From Clostridiales bacterium (GTDB lineage Bacteria > Bacillota > Clostridia > Oscillospirales > Oscillospiraceae), in the NCBI GenBank assembly GCA_004555655.1, contig SFHJ01000018.1, positions 1 to 64,000 of the forward strand: DNA of 64,000 nucleotides, in the 5' to 3' direction. A model generated the notes under the pieces. It did not search any database and was not told where the DNA came from. It saw only the letters and a program-made list of their open reading frames with translations. Below are positions 1-8,905 of the stretch, piece after piece (within the stretch, counting starts at the first letter, position 1; each line of letters begins with the position of its first letter). Position numbers and translations under genes: made by a program.

Positions 1-28
1 CTGACAGCTCCCTTTACACAAGGGAGCC
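1..28. repeat. Short hairpin at window edge, possible dispersed repeat
   Basis: GCTCCCTT (7-14) and AAGGGAGC (20-27) form an 8-bp stem around a 5-nt loop. Hairpins of this composition recur between genes in gut Clostridia, but only one copy was seen in this window, so membership in a repeat family is an inference from general familiarity. Confidence 0.3.
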
Positions 29-59
29 CTGGGCGCTGCCGCGCCAGTACATAACATAA

Positions 60-93
60 AAACCGACCTATGATCGTAACCATAGGTCGGTTT
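60..93 (-). terminator. Intrinsic terminator downstream of lpdA
   Basis: A 13-bp perfect stem (60-72 with 81-93, 8-nt loop). On the minus strand it is followed by a T-rich tract, so it fits termination of the lipoamide dehydrogenase transcript about 60 nt after its stop codon. Confidence 0.75.
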
Positions 94-151
94 AACTGTT
101 TTACGAAGCCCCACCCAATGGAGCGGCGTTTTTTTGTTGCGTTTTCGGCAA

Positions 152-1522
152 TTAAATCATGAACAGCGCTTCGCGCACGACCTCGCAGACCGACGGGTGC
201 GGGAAGACGATCTTATTGAGGTGCTCGACCGGCAGCTGCGAATAGACCATCATGGCCGCGCCGTAGATGATCTCGGAGGCATAGCTGCCCACCATGTGCA
301 CGCCCACAAGGCGCTTGCCCTTTTTGTCGTAGATCAGCTTGCAGAAGCCGTCACCCGACAGATTCTCGGCGACATAGCGGCCGGAGTACATCATGGGAGC
401 TTTGACAACCTTCACGTCCATGCCCTTGTCCTTCGCGCTCTGCTCGCTCTCGCCGACGGAGGCCACCTCTGGCGTGGTGTAGATGACGGAGGGGATGACG
501 GAATAGTCGATCTTATCTTTCTTGCCAGCCATGTGGTTGACGGCCACCTCGGCCTCGCGGTAGGCCGTGTGCGCCAGCATGAGCCTGCCGTTGCAGTCGC
601 CCACGGCGTAGACGTTCGGCACATTCGTACACAGATGCTCATCCGTGACGATGGCGCCGCGCTCGGTCGCAACGCCGATATTCTCCAGTCCCAGCCCCGC
701 CGTCTCAGCCCTGCGGCCCGCCGACAGGAGCACGCAGTCACACGCGATTGTGTGCTGCCCGGCTGCGTCGGAATAGGTTACGGAATCCGCGCCCACGGAC
801 TCGACCTTCGCGTTCAGGAAGAACTCCATGCCCTCTTTCTGATAGGTGTCCATCAGGATTTTGCAGATCTCCGGATCGGTCGCGCCGGCGATCTTGGGCA
901 TCATCTCAATGACGCTGACCTTTGTGCCGATGGTGGCAAAGTAGCACGCCATCTCAAGGCCGATCACGCCGCCGCCGATGCAGACCAGCCGCTTGGGCTG
1001 TTCTTTTTTGTCGAGAATCTCGCGGTTCGTCATCACAAAGCCGCTGGCGACGCCTTCCTTCACGCCCGGGATGGGCGGCACGACCGCGCTCGAACCCGAG
1101 GCAATGACGAGCCGCCTGGCCGAAACGCGCGTATCGCCCGCCTGCACGTCAAACGTGCCGTCCGCGTTTTTCCCGAGGATTTTCGCCTCGGCCGTGTAGA
1201 CCTTGACCTTGTTCGCCTTCATGTTCGCGCCCACGCCGCGCACAAGCGTCTTGACCACCTTGTCCTTGCGCGTGACAACCGCCGCGTGGTCGATGGTCAC
1301 GTTTTCGGCGTGCACGCCGTAGTTTTCGCCGTGCTTCGCGGCGGCATACTGCTTGGCGCAGTACAAAAAGCTCTTCGTCGGCACGCAGCCCTCGTTCAGA
1401 CACGTGCCGCCCAGCGCGCGCTTTTCCACAACTGCCGCGGTAAAGCCCGCCTGCGACGCGCGTTCAGCGCACAGATATCCGCCCGGCCCGCCGCCAATCA
1501 CCAATACGTCAAATTGTTCCAT
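152..1522 (-). CDS. lpdA: Dihydrolipoyl dehydrogenase (E3)
   Basis: FAD-dependent E3 enzyme that reoxidises dihydrolipoyl groups of 2-oxoacid dehydrogenase or glycine-cleavage complexes with NAD. The 456-residue protein opens with an FAD Rossmann motif (VIGGGPGGYLCAE), carries the redox-active disulfide in GGTCLNEGCVPTK, a second NAD-binding GGGVIGLEMA near residue 175, an ATPxxTxGD-like AVGDCNG segment, and the C-terminal interface HPSxxE that supplies the catalytic His. The ATG at 1522 was chosen because GGAGGA lies 7 nt upstream; the upstream in-frame ATG at 1573 lies above the likely promoter -10. No E1, E2 or lipoate gene is adjacent, so the partner complex is unknown. Length is normal for the family. 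Confidence 0.93.
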   Translation of the reverse strand: MEQFDVLVIGGGPGGYLCAERASQAGFTAAVVEKRALGGTCLNEGCVPTKSFLYCAKQYAAAKHGENYGVHAENVTIDHAAVVTRKDKVVKTLVRGVGANMKANKVKVYTAEAKILGKNADGTFDVQAGDTRVSARRLVIASGSSAVVPPIPGVKEGVASGFVMTNREILDKKEQPKRLVCIGGGVIGLEMACYFATIGTKVSVIEMMPKIAGATDPEICKILMDTYQKEGMEFFLNAKVESVGADSVTYSDAAGQHTIACDCVLLSAGRRAETAGLGLENIGVATERGAIVTDEHLCTNVPNVYAVGDCNGRLMLAHTAYREAEVAVNHMAGKKDKIDYSVIPSVIYTTPEVASVGESEQSAKDKGMDVKVVKAPMMYSGRYVAENLSGDGFCKLIYDKKGKRLVGVHMVGSYASEIIYGAAMMVYSQLPVEHLNKIVFPHPSVCEVVREALFMI

Positions 1523-1554
1523 ATAGCATCCTCCGTTATTTTCATTCTGTCTAC

Positions 1555-1563
1555 AGTATAGCA
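1555..1563 (-). promoter_or_regulatory. Extended -10 promoter element for lpdA
   Basis: On the minus strand TGC-TATACT forms an extended -10 about 32 nt before the lpdA start codon. No convincing -35 hexamer was found, which is common for extended -10 promoters. Confidence 0.45.
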
Positions 1564-1700
1564 CAGATATCATATTTTTGTTTATGTTTTTTATTGGTTT
1601 TCTATCTTTGTTTTTTGTTGATTTTGGTTATTTCGTGTGCTCCGTTTCAGAATTCAACGATACAGATAAAAAATTTTTTCTTAATTGTAGAATTGTGGAC

Positions 1701-1729
1701 TTCCGTCCGGACCGTCGCACTGGTATACT
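1701..1729 (+). promoter_or_regulatory. Probable promoter of the XRE-ABC operon
   Basis: TATACT at 1724-1729 is preceded by TGG (extended -10). The -35 at 1701-1706 (TTCCGT, 17-nt spacer) is weak. It lies 33 nt before the regulator start. Confidence 0.45.
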
Positions 1730-1762
1730 GGGTACAGATAAAGAAAGCGGGGAGCGATACAC

Positions 1763-2842
1763 ATGGAACATCATTTGCCGCAGAACATCCGCGCGATGCG
1801 AAAAGCGCGAGGCTTTACGCAGGAGCAGCTCGCCGAGGCGATGGGCGTGACGGTGGGCGCGGTATCGAAGTGGGAGCTGGGACAGTCCGCGCCGGATCTT
1901 TCCACGCTCATGGAACTGGCCGACTTTTTTGACGCGTCGGTCGACGCGCTTCTCGGCTACACGCTGCGGGAGAATTCGGCAGAGCTTGCCGCCGAGCGCA
2001 TCCGCGCGCTGCGAAACGAGCGCCGCTTTGACGAGGGCACCGCCGAGGCGGATAAGGCGCTGCAAAAATACCCCAATCATTTCAATGTCGTGATGCAGAG
2101 CGCGCGCGTGTACGCATTTTCCGCGCTCGAGCGCAGCGACTGCGCGCCGCAGCGCCGGGCGCTGGCGATGTATCAGCACGCGCTGACATTGCTTGGCCAG
2201 AACACAGACCCCGAAATCAGTGAGGTTTCCATCTCGAACGACATCGCTGTTTTGCATCTGGCGCTGGGCGAGACAGAAAAAGCGCTGGAGGTCTGGCGCA
2301 AATACAACTACGACGGGCTGAACGACGCGGCCATCGGCATGACGCTGGCTGCGCATTGCAAAAAGCCGGACGAGGCGCTTCCGGTCCTATCCACGGCACT
2401 GGTCAATTCCATTATCGGCATCATTCGCATCGTCAACGGCTATATCAACGCCTACGCGCAGAAGGAAAACCCGCAGCAGGCGCTGCAGATCGCGCTTTGG
2501 TGCTGCGCGATGGTTGACGGACTTCGTCCGGAAGATGCGGTGTGTGCACTTGACAAGCTGGAAGCGGCGTTTCTCGGCTTCTGCGCATCGGCTGCGTTAG
2601 ATCTGCGCGATGAGACGGCAGCGCGCGGGTATCTGCACCGCGCGGCAACGCTCGCGGATGCGTTTGACCGCGCGCCAACTTATGCTGTCGGCTCCATCCG
2701 CTTCTACTGCGGAAAGGACGCGCAGCTCTCGGACGATCTGGGTCAGACGGTGGACGGCGCAGTTGAAAACGCGCTGCGCGAATGCAGCAACGCGGATGCG
2801 CTCCTGCGGCTCTGGCAGGAAATAAAGGAGGAGCTTCAATGA
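1763..2842 (+). CDS. XRE-family regulator with TPR-like C-terminal region
   Basis: Predicted DNA-binding regulator of 359 residues. Residues 7-60 form an HTH_3/XRE domain (RKARGFTQEQLAEAMGVTV, then AVSKWE in the recognition helix). The rest is alpha-helical with alternating Ala/Leu patterns that resemble TPR repeats, as in peptide- or stress-sensing XRE regulators. Its TGA overlaps the ATG of the following ABC exporter (ATGA at 2839-2842), so the two are translationally coupled and the regulator probably controls its own operon. The Shine-Dalgarno is GGGGAG upstream. The inducing signal cannot be read from the sequence. Confidence 0.85.
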   Translation: MEHHLPQNIRAMRKARGFTQEQLAEAMGVTVGAVSKWELGQSAPDLSTLMELADFFDASVDALLGYTLRENSAELAAERIRALRNERRFDEGTAEADKALQKYPNHFNVVMQSARVYAFSALERSDCAPQRRALAMYQHALTLLGQNTDPEISEVSISNDIAVLHLALGETEKALEVWRKYNYDGLNDAAIGMTLAAHCKKPDEALPVLSTALVNSIIGIIRIVNGYINAYAQKENPQQALQIALWCCAMVDGLRPEDAVCALDKLEAAFLGFCASAALDLRDETAARGYLHRAATLADAFDRAPTYAVGSIRFYCGKDAQLSDDLGQTVDGAVENALRECSNADALLRLWQEIKEELQ

Positions 2843-4548
2843 ACAAGACCTATCTCGCGCTGCGCAAGCAGCTCTATCGCGGCAATATGGGCGTATTTAC
2901 CGTGGAAATCGCGGCAATTTTGCTGCTGATGGCCGTCAATCTCGGCGTTTCGTGGCTCTTACAGCAGGTCATCGACGTGGTCGCCGGCATCGACACCGGT
3001 TTCTCCATTTTGCAGCTTGCCCTGATGGCTGCGGCAATGGTCGCAGCGGTGACGCTCGGCCTGCTGATCCGCTCATCGTCAAAACCGCGTTTTTTTGAGC
3101 GGGCCATGCGGCAATACAAGTCCTACGCATTTTCCCGGCTGACGAAAAAAAGTCTTGCAGCCTTTTCCGGTGAGCAGACGGCGGTATACCTGTCGGCGCT
3201 CTCCAACGACGCGGCCAGCATTGAGACGAATTATCTGGAAAAGCTCTTTGCACTCATTGCCGACTGTGTGCTTGCGCTCGGCGCGCTGGCGCTGATGCTG
3301 TATTACAGTCCGCTGCTCATGCTCATCGCCATTGCTTTTTCCGCGCTGCCGCTGGCAGCAGCACTTTTGACCGGCGGAAAGCTGGCTGCGGCAGACAAGC
3401 GCGTGAGCGAGCAGAACAAGAATTTCATGGCGCAGCTGGACGATCTGCTCTCGGGTTTTTCCGTCATCAAGAGCTTTCAGGCTGAAAGCGAGGCGGAGGC
3501 ACTCTTTGCCAAGGCCAATCAGGCCGCCGAGCATGAAAAGCGCGGCCGCCGCAAGATCAGCATCCTGGTCAGTCTTTTCACCAACACGGGCAACATCGCC
3601 TCGCAGCTCGGCATCTTTTTGGCCGCGGCCGTACTTTCCAAACGCGGCTTTGGCGTCACGCCCGGCATGGTCGTGGTATTCGTGCAGCTTGTAGGGCTGC
3701 TCGCCATGCCGTTCCAGGAGGTACCTGAGGCCCTTGCCAACCGCAATGCCGCGCACGCGCTGATGGAAAAGCTGGCGGACGCGCTGGAGGAAAACGTGAA
3801 CGACACGGGCGTTGAACTGGCGTCCGGGCTGACCGGGCCCATCGAGGTGCGTGACGTGCGCTTCGGCTATGAGCCGGACAAAGAAGTCCTGCACGGCGTG
3901 TCGGCAACCTTTGAGCCGGGCAAGAGCTACGCCGTCGTCGGCGCGTCAGGCAGCGGCAAATCAACGCTTCTGAGCCTGCTGCAAGGTGCCTATAAGAATT
4001 ATTCGGGCGAAGTTCTGATAAACGGCACGCAGCTCAGCGAGGCAAGCGCCGAATCGGTCTTCTCGCTGGTGTCGAGCATCGGACAGAGCGTGTTCATCTT
4101 CAACGCATCCATTCGCGACAACATCACCATGTTCCGCGATTTTGACCCGCAGGCGGTCGACCGCGCCATCGAGGGCGCCGGCTTGAGCCAGCTCATCGCC
4201 GCGCGCGGAGAGGACTATCTCTGCGGCGAAAACGGCTGCAACCTCTCCGGCGGCGAGCGCCAGCGCATCTCCATTGCACGGTGTCTTCTGCGTAAAACGC
4301 CGGTCCTGCTGGCCGACGAGGCCACGGCGGCACTTGACCGCGAGAGCGCGGGTCACGTGTGCAACTCCATCCTCTCGCTCAAGGAGCTGACCCGCATCGT
4401 GGTCACGCACGCGCTTGACGCGCCGCTGCTCAGGCGCTATGACCGCATTCTTGCTTTCAAGGACGGACGCGTGGCGGAGGAAGGGACATTTGATGACCTG
4501 ATGGAGAAAAAAGGGTACTTCTACTCGCTGTATACGCTCAATACATAA
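2839..4548 (+). CDS. ABC exporter, fused permease and ATPase
   Basis: A 569-residue half-transporter that should act as a dimer in the membrane. An N-terminal exporter-type transmembrane domain (about residues 15-300, six hydrophobic segments) is followed by an ATPase with Walker A GASGSGKST, signature LSGGERQRIS, Walker B VLLADEATAAL and an H-loop (VVTHA). The start at 2839 follows AAAGGAGGAG and overlaps the stop of the XRE gene by 4 nt. Substrate is unknown. Regulator-exporter pairs of this kind often handle antimicrobial peptides or lipids, but nothing here identifies the cargo. Confidence 0.85.
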   Translation: MNKTYLALRKQLYRGNMGVFTVEIAAILLLMAVNLGVSWLLQQVIDVVAGIDTGFSILQLALMAAAMVAAVTLGLLIRSSSKPRFFERAMRQYKSYAFSRLTKKSLAAFSGEQTAVYLSALSNDAASIETNYLEKLFALIADCVLALGALALMLYYSPLLMLIAIAFSALPLAAALLTGGKLAAADKRVSEQNKNFMAQLDDLLSGFSVIKSFQAESEAEALFAKANQAAEHEKRGRRKISILVSLFTNTGNIASQLGIFLAAAVLSKRGFGVTPGMVVVFVQLVGLLAMPFQEVPEALANRNAAHALMEKLADALEENVNDTGVELASGLTGPIEVRDVRFGYEPDKEVLHGVSATFEPGKSYAVVGASGSGKSTLLSLLQGAYKNYSGEVLINGTQLSEASAESVFSLVSSIGQSVFIFNASIRDNITMFRDFDPQAVDRAIEGAGLSQLIAARGEDYLCGENGCNLSGGERQRISIARCLLRKTPVLLADEATAALDRESAGHVCNSILSLKELTRIVVTHALDAPLLRRYDRILAFKDGRVAEEGTFDDLMEKKGYFYSLYTLNT

Positions 4549-4556
4549 TATAGCGA

Positions 4557-4591
4557 ATTGCCTCCAGGCCATTGACCTGGAGGCAATTTTT
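4557..4591. terminator. Bidirectional terminator between convergent transcripts
   Basis: A 12-bp perfect stem (4557-4568 with 4576-4587, 7-nt loop) is followed by TTTTTA on the plus strand. It serves the ABC exporter transcript and overlaps the stop of the converging minus-strand transporter gene. Confidence 0.85.
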
Positions 4592-7256
4592 ACGTGCAAA
4601 GGCCGTATTTCTCCTTGATTCTGTCGAGCTTCTCCAGCATCGGCTGCGAGAAGACCCACAGAAACAGCGCCGTGGCCGCCGCGTGCACAAGGTCGACCGG
4701 AAAGCCCGTGAGATAATACGCCAGCAGGATCTGCTTTGTGATCGTGCTCTGATACAAAATGGCGGACGCGGGATTCATGATGCCGCCGTAGATTACAGGC
4801 ACCGCAAGCGCGCCGAACACACACAGCGGGACCCGCCCGCGCCGCAGCAGCCCCTTGCGGAACAAAACGCCCGCCAGAAAGCCGATGAGCCCCATCGCAA
4901 ACATCTGAAACGGCGTCCACGGGCCCTGCTGGAACAAAATATTTGACGCCAGCATCGTCACCGCGCCCACCAGAAAGCCCGCTTCGCCGCCAAGTGCCAC
5001 GCCGGAGAGAATGACCAGCGCCGCCACAGGCTTGAAGCCCGGCAGCATGAAAAATGCCGCCCTTGCCGCCACGCCCAGCGCGCACAGTACCGCCAGCAGC
5101 ACCAGCTCTCTGGCGCGCGGCCGGCGCGATTCAAACGCCAGTGCGAACGGCAGCATACACTCGAGCAGCACAAGCATCGACGTGAGATAATACTTCCGGT
5201 TTCCGAAATAGTATACGCCCACGAAAATGGTCACGGGGATGAGCAGTACGATCATGACCAGCGCCGCCGCCGTGCGCCGGGGCAGCTTTCTTTCGCCGCG
5301 CAGCGCCTGCGTATGCGCATCTTCCGTGCCCTTCCGGCTGACGCTTGCAGCCAATACGCCGAGGCACAGCAGCATCGCCGCGTACAGCCGCAGCTGTGTG
5401 CCGGCAGGCGCAAGCAGTCCGCCCCCGGACACAAGCGCCGAGAAATCGCTCGTACCCAGAATTTTCACAAAGACCGCCAGCGCGCCTGCAGCCGACACAC
5501 ATGCTGTCAGCTTGCGCCAGAGCGGCAGCTTTTCGGGCTTTTTTTCGGGCGCGGCGGTTTCCCGCGGGCGGAAATATCCCTCTTTCGCGCTGTCTTCCAT
5601 CTCCTGCTGCGCCCCGGTCACGCCGCCGCAGGCCGCGATCACATCGCCCGCCGTCACCGCGTCCGGCAGAACGGCGCGCGCCATGCGGTTGGCGGCTGTG
5701 GTGTAGAAGCTGTTGCCCGAGAAGAACGCGCGCGGCGCGCCCTCTGTCACCACGCTGCCGTCAAAAAACAGCGCGCAGCGCGTGGCATACTCGGCGCAGA
5801 ACTCGATGTCGTGGCTGACCATGACGATGCACACGCCATGCTTTTGCAGCCGCCTTAGAATCCGCGCGAACGTCTGCTTGAAGTCCGCATCCAGCCCTTT
5901 TGTCGGCTCGTCAAGCAGCAGGAGTTCGGGCTGCAGCAGCAGAATCTTCGCCAGCGCGGCGCGCTGCTGCTCGCCGCCCGACAGATCATACGGATGCCGG
6001 TCGAGAAGCTGCGTCAGGCCGCACAGCGCAGCCGTGTCGTATACGCGCGCCTCGCGCCCGGGTTCCTGCTTCGGCAAAACGGAAAACAGGTCTTCGCGCA
6101 CCGTCTTTTTCAGAAACAGCGCCTGCACGTCCTGCGGCAGAAGGCCCACGCGATCGCGCGTCCCGCCGGGCGCGCCTGCAAACACCGTCACGCGGCCGCG
6201 GTACGGCGCGTTTTGCCCGGCGATGAGCCCCAGCGTGGTCGACTTGCCCGCGCCGTTGCCGCCGAGGATGGCCAGAAGCTCGCCGCGCCGTGCCTGCAGT
6301 GTGAGGCCCTTCACCACATCCGGTGAATCTTTTTCATATTTAAACCAGGCGTCCTCCACTTGAAGCACGATTTCTGACAAATTTTCGCTTTTTTCCTCCA
6401 CCTTTGGTACATTGCCCAGCGGATGCGTTTCGCAGAAGCGCGCCAGCCATTCACGCCCCTGCCCCGCCGTGACGGGACAAGGCAGCCCGTTCGGCACGGC
6501 GGCATAGATGCGCATGGGCGCGGGCATGGCGGCAAACATGCCGTGACCGCGCGACTTGAGCGTCTCGCCCACGGCCTGCGCCGTGCCCTGACAGAGGATT
6601 TTGCCCTGCTCCAGTACGACCACGCGGTCACAGAGCGGGAAGACCTCCTCCAGCCGGTGCTCGCTGAGCACCACAGCCGTGCCGAGCTCGCGGTTGATGC
6701 GCCCGAGCGTGGCGAGAAACTCCGACGCGGCAATGGGGTCGAGCTGGCTCGTCGGCTCGTCGAGCAGCAGCACCGACGGCTGCATCACCATGATGGACGC
6801 CAGATTGAGCAGCTGCTTCTGCCCGCCCGACAGCTCGGAGACGGACCGGTAAAACCAGTCCTCGATGCCGAAAAACGACGCCATCTCTGCCACGCGGCGG
6901 CGGATGGTTGGCGTATCACAGCCCAGGCTCTCCAGCCCGAAGGCCAGCTCATGCCAGACCTTGTCGGTCACGAGCTGATTGTCGGGGTTCTGCAGCACGA
7001 AGCCGATCCTCTGGCTCTGCGTGCGCGCATCGAGTTTGCCAAGCGGCGTGTTTTCAAACCGGATCTCGCCTGAACGCACGCCGTGCGGCGCGAGCGCAGG
7101 CTTGAGCTGGCGCAGCAGCGTCGACTTGCCGCTGCCCGACGCGCCGCACAGGCAGATGAAGCTGCCCGCGCCGACACTGAGCGTGATATCCTCCAGCGCG
7201 GGCACGGCCGCGTTGGGATAGGAAAAGGTCAGGTTTCGGATCGTAAACGCATCCAC
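4590..7256 (-). CDS. ECF transporter: two ATPases fused to an S-like membrane domain (probable cobamide)
   Basis: An 888-residue polypeptide with three parts. ATPase 1 has Walker A CGASGSGKST, signature LSGGQKQLLN and Walker B LLLDEPTSQLD. ATPase 2 (from about residue 285) has GGNGAGKST, LSGGEQQRAA and LLLDEPTKGLD. The last 280 or so residues hold 7-9 hydrophobic segments resembling an ECF substrate-binding S component. The GTG start at 7256 was chosen because AAGGAGG ends 7 nt upstream; the ATG at 7274 overlaps that site. The gene overlaps the preceding ecfT-like gene by 28 nt and ends a cobalamin-riboswitch operon, which suggests cobamide or cobinamide as substrate. In most ECF systems EcfA, EcfA' and S are separate proteins, so fusion of all three is unusual. 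The substrate is an inference from context. Confidence 0.8.
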   Translation of the reverse strand: MDAFTIRNLTFSYPNAAVPALEDITLSVGAGSFICLCGASGSGKSTLLRQLKPALAPHGVRSGEIRFENTPLGKLDARTQSQRIGFVLQNPDNQLVTDKVWHELAFGLESLGCDTPTIRRRVAEMASFFGIEDWFYRSVSELSGGQKQLLNLASIMVMQPSVLLLDEPTSQLDPIAASEFLATLGRINRELGTAVVLSEHRLEEVFPLCDRVVVLEQGKILCQGTAQAVGETLKSRGHGMFAAMPAPMRIYAAVPNGLPCPVTAGQGREWLARFCETHPLGNVPKVEEKSENLSEIVLQVEDAWFKYEKDSPDVVKGLTLQARRGELLAILGGNGAGKSTTLGLIAGQNAPYRGRVTVFAGAPGGTRDRVGLLPQDVQALFLKKTVREDLFSVLPKQEPGREARVYDTAALCGLTQLLDRHPYDLSGGEQQRAALAKILLLQPELLLLDEPTKGLDADFKQTFARILRRLQKHGVCIVMVSHDIEFCAEYATRCALFFDGSVVTEGAPRAFFSGNSFYTTAANRMARAVLPDAVTAGDVIAACGGVTGAQQEMEDSAKEGYFRPRETAAPEKKPEKLPLWRKLTACVSAAGALAVFVKILGTSDFSALVSGGGLLAPAGTQLRLYAAMLLCLGVLAASVSRKGTEDAHTQALRGERKLPRRTAAALVMIVLLIPVTIFVGVYYFGNRKYYLTSMLVLLECMLPFALAFESRRPRARELVLLAVLCALGVAARAAFFMLPGFKPVAALVILSGVALGGEAGFLVGAVTMLASNILFQQGPWTPFQMFAMGLIGFLAGVLFRKGLLRRGRVPLCVFGALAVPVIYGGIMNPASAILYQSTITKQILLAYYLTGFPVDLVHAAATALFLWVFSQPMLEKLDRIKEKYGLCT

Positions 7257-8119
7257 ACGAGCGCCTCCTTGCATCGTAAGATCACCGGCGTGAGGCCGAG
7301 CGCGAGATAGATGAGCATGACGCTCACAGAATATACCGTGACCGGCGCGCCGCGCACGGTGGGATAGCAGCGCCACGAAACCGCGCCCGACAGCGCGCCC
7401 GCGAGCACATAGACACCGGCGAACAGCAGCCAGACGAGCGCGCGGCCGTCGCGCGCGTCAAAGCGGTAGATGGAAAACGCCGTCCGGCCGGGAAGGCCGT
7501 AGCCGCGGCTTTTCATCGAATCGGCCGTGTCGATGGCGTTCTCCAGCGCCCACGTCACCACGCCCGACAAAATTGCCGCCGCGCAGCGGATGCGCGCAGG
7601 CACGCTGCCCGCGGAGACGTCGCGGCCCAGTGCGCGCTGCGCGCGCGCGACCTTCTTCACCTGCGCGGCAAAGCGCGGGACAAATCGCAGCGTCATGGAA
7701 AGAAGCAAACTCAGCGCCGGGATGACGCGGCCAAAGAGGTAGAAAATCTTATCCGAGCCCATCACTGCGTTCAGACATGAAAACCACACCAGCGCGCAGG
7801 CGAGCGTCGCGGCCGCGCAAAGACCGTACAGAAGCGATTCCAGCGTCAACGGATTTCCCGACGGCAAATAGCACAGAATCGTCGCGCCGGCGTGGCTGAA
7901 CAGCGGATTGACAAGCGCCGTAAGCGCGAACATCGCCGCAAGCCAGCCCAGCTTTTTCCCGCCCTTTCCGCCCGTAAGCGCACAAGACCAGGCGAACCCG
8001 CTCAGAAGCGAGATCGCCTGGCAAACAGGGTGCTGCAGCGTCATGGCAAAGCCGATGACCAGCACAAAATACAGAAGATTGATGGCCGGATGAAAGCCGG
8101 AAAAGGTGTCGCGCTTCAT
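7229..8119 (-). CDS. ecfT: ECF transporter T component (CbiQ/EcfT family)
   Basis: A 296-residue membrane protein with about 5-6 hydrophobic segments. It has the EcfT-type coupling region in the cytoplasmic part (QVKKVARAQRALGRDV and LENAIDTADSMKSRGYG), where Ala-Arg-Gly coupling motifs contact the ATPases. In ECF transporters the T subunit transmits ATPase movement to the S subunit. It lies 9 nt downstream of the DUF4430 gene and overlaps the ATPase-S gene by 28 nt, so it is in the same operon and should complete the transporter. The second coupling motif is clear (SMKSRGYGLPGRT). Confidence 0.85.
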   Translation of the reverse strand: MKRDTFSGFHPAINLLYFVLVIGFAMTLQHPVCQAISLLSGFAWSCALTGGKGGKKLGWLAAMFALTALVNPLFSHAGATILCYLPSGNPLTLESLLYGLCAAATLACALVWFSCLNAVMGSDKIFYLFGRVIPALSLLLSMTLRFVPRFAAQVKKVARAQRALGRDVSAGSVPARIRCAAAILSGVVTWALENAIDTADSMKSRGYGLPGRTAFSIYRFDARDGRALVWLLFAGVYVLAGALSGAVSWRCYPTVRGAPVTVYSVSVMLIYLALGLTPVILRCKEALVWMRLRSET

Positions 8120-8128
8120 GCGTTCTCT

Positions 8129-8890
8129 CTACCCTTGATAATGATCGCCCACGTCCGCGCCCAGATCGCAGGTGTAGACAAGCCTGATCTCGTCGCCCGG
8201 CTGCGGGAAATACTGGCCGCAGCCAAAATTGGGGAAGGTGCCGTTCACGCTGTACATCCAGCCTGACAGCTCCCCGGCGTCAAATTCATAGATGTTGCCG
8301 ATGCCCTCGAGATAGGCGGCGTTGCCCATCGCCGTGCCGGCATATTCCATATGGATGCCCTCGCGCTGCGTCACGCGAAGCAGGATATCCAGCACACTCT
8401 CGCCATCAGAGAATTCCTCCTGCACCGGCGCGAGAATCCAGCCGTCCGCCGGGACAAGCTCGCAGACGGAGGCGGGCAGGGTGTCGAGCTTGTCCAGCAG
8501 CGTCGCGCAGCTGATCGAGAGCGTGCAGACGCTGGCCTGCGGCGCTTCCGGCTGCTCCGGCTGCGCGGTGGCCTGCGGTTCCTCCGGGGTTTCCGGTCCG
8601 GCGGGTGCTTCCGCCTCGCCGGGTACTTCCGCTTCAGTGGGTGCTTCCGGTTCCGGCGCCTGCCCGGGTTCGGGTTCTCCGGGTTTTTCCGGAACTTCCA
8701 CTTTCTTCTCTTCATCGCCCGTATTTTTCGGCATTTCCTCCACCGGTGCTTCGGAAATCGGTTCAATTATCTCTGTCTGCTCCACTTCCGTCTTTTGCGG
8801 TTTTTCGCCGCCGAACGCCAGCCAGAACGCCAGCGCCAGCACGGCCACCGCCGCCAGACAGGCGAGTACAGCTTTGATCTGTTTGTTCAT
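8129..8890 (-). CDS. Membrane-anchored DUF4430 protein (intrinsic-factor beta-domain-like)
   Basis: A 253-residue exported protein. Residues 6-27 form one hydrophobic anchor without a lipobox Cys. Residues 30-118 are a Glu/Pro-rich low-complexity spacer, as in wall-spanning stalks. Residues about 120-250 match DUF4430, the family of the C-terminal beta domain of animal intrinsic factor and transcobalamin; key residues are GWMYSVNG, FPNFGCGQYFPQPGDEI and VYTCDLG. In the animal proteins this domain closes over the cobalamin ligand. It lies 15 nt downstream of an SLH alpha-barrel gene and directly upstream of an ECF transporter in a B12-riboswitch operon, so a surface role in cobamide capture is a strong inference that has not been shown. 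Confidence 0.8.
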   Translation of the reverse strand: MNKQIKAVLACLAAVAVLALAFWLAFGGEKPQKTEVEQTEIIEPISEAPVEEMPKNTGDEEKKVEVPEKPGEPEPGQAPEPEAPTEAEVPGEAEAPAGPETPEEPQATAQPEQPEAPQASVCTLSISCATLLDKLDTLPASVCELVPADGWILAPVQEEFSDGESVLDILLRVTQREGIHMEYAGTAMGNAAYLEGIGNIYEFDAGELSGWMYSVNGTFPNFGCGQYFPQPGDEIRLVYTCDLGADVGDHYQG

Positions 8891-8905
8891 AACAGCCTCG
8901 GTTTC

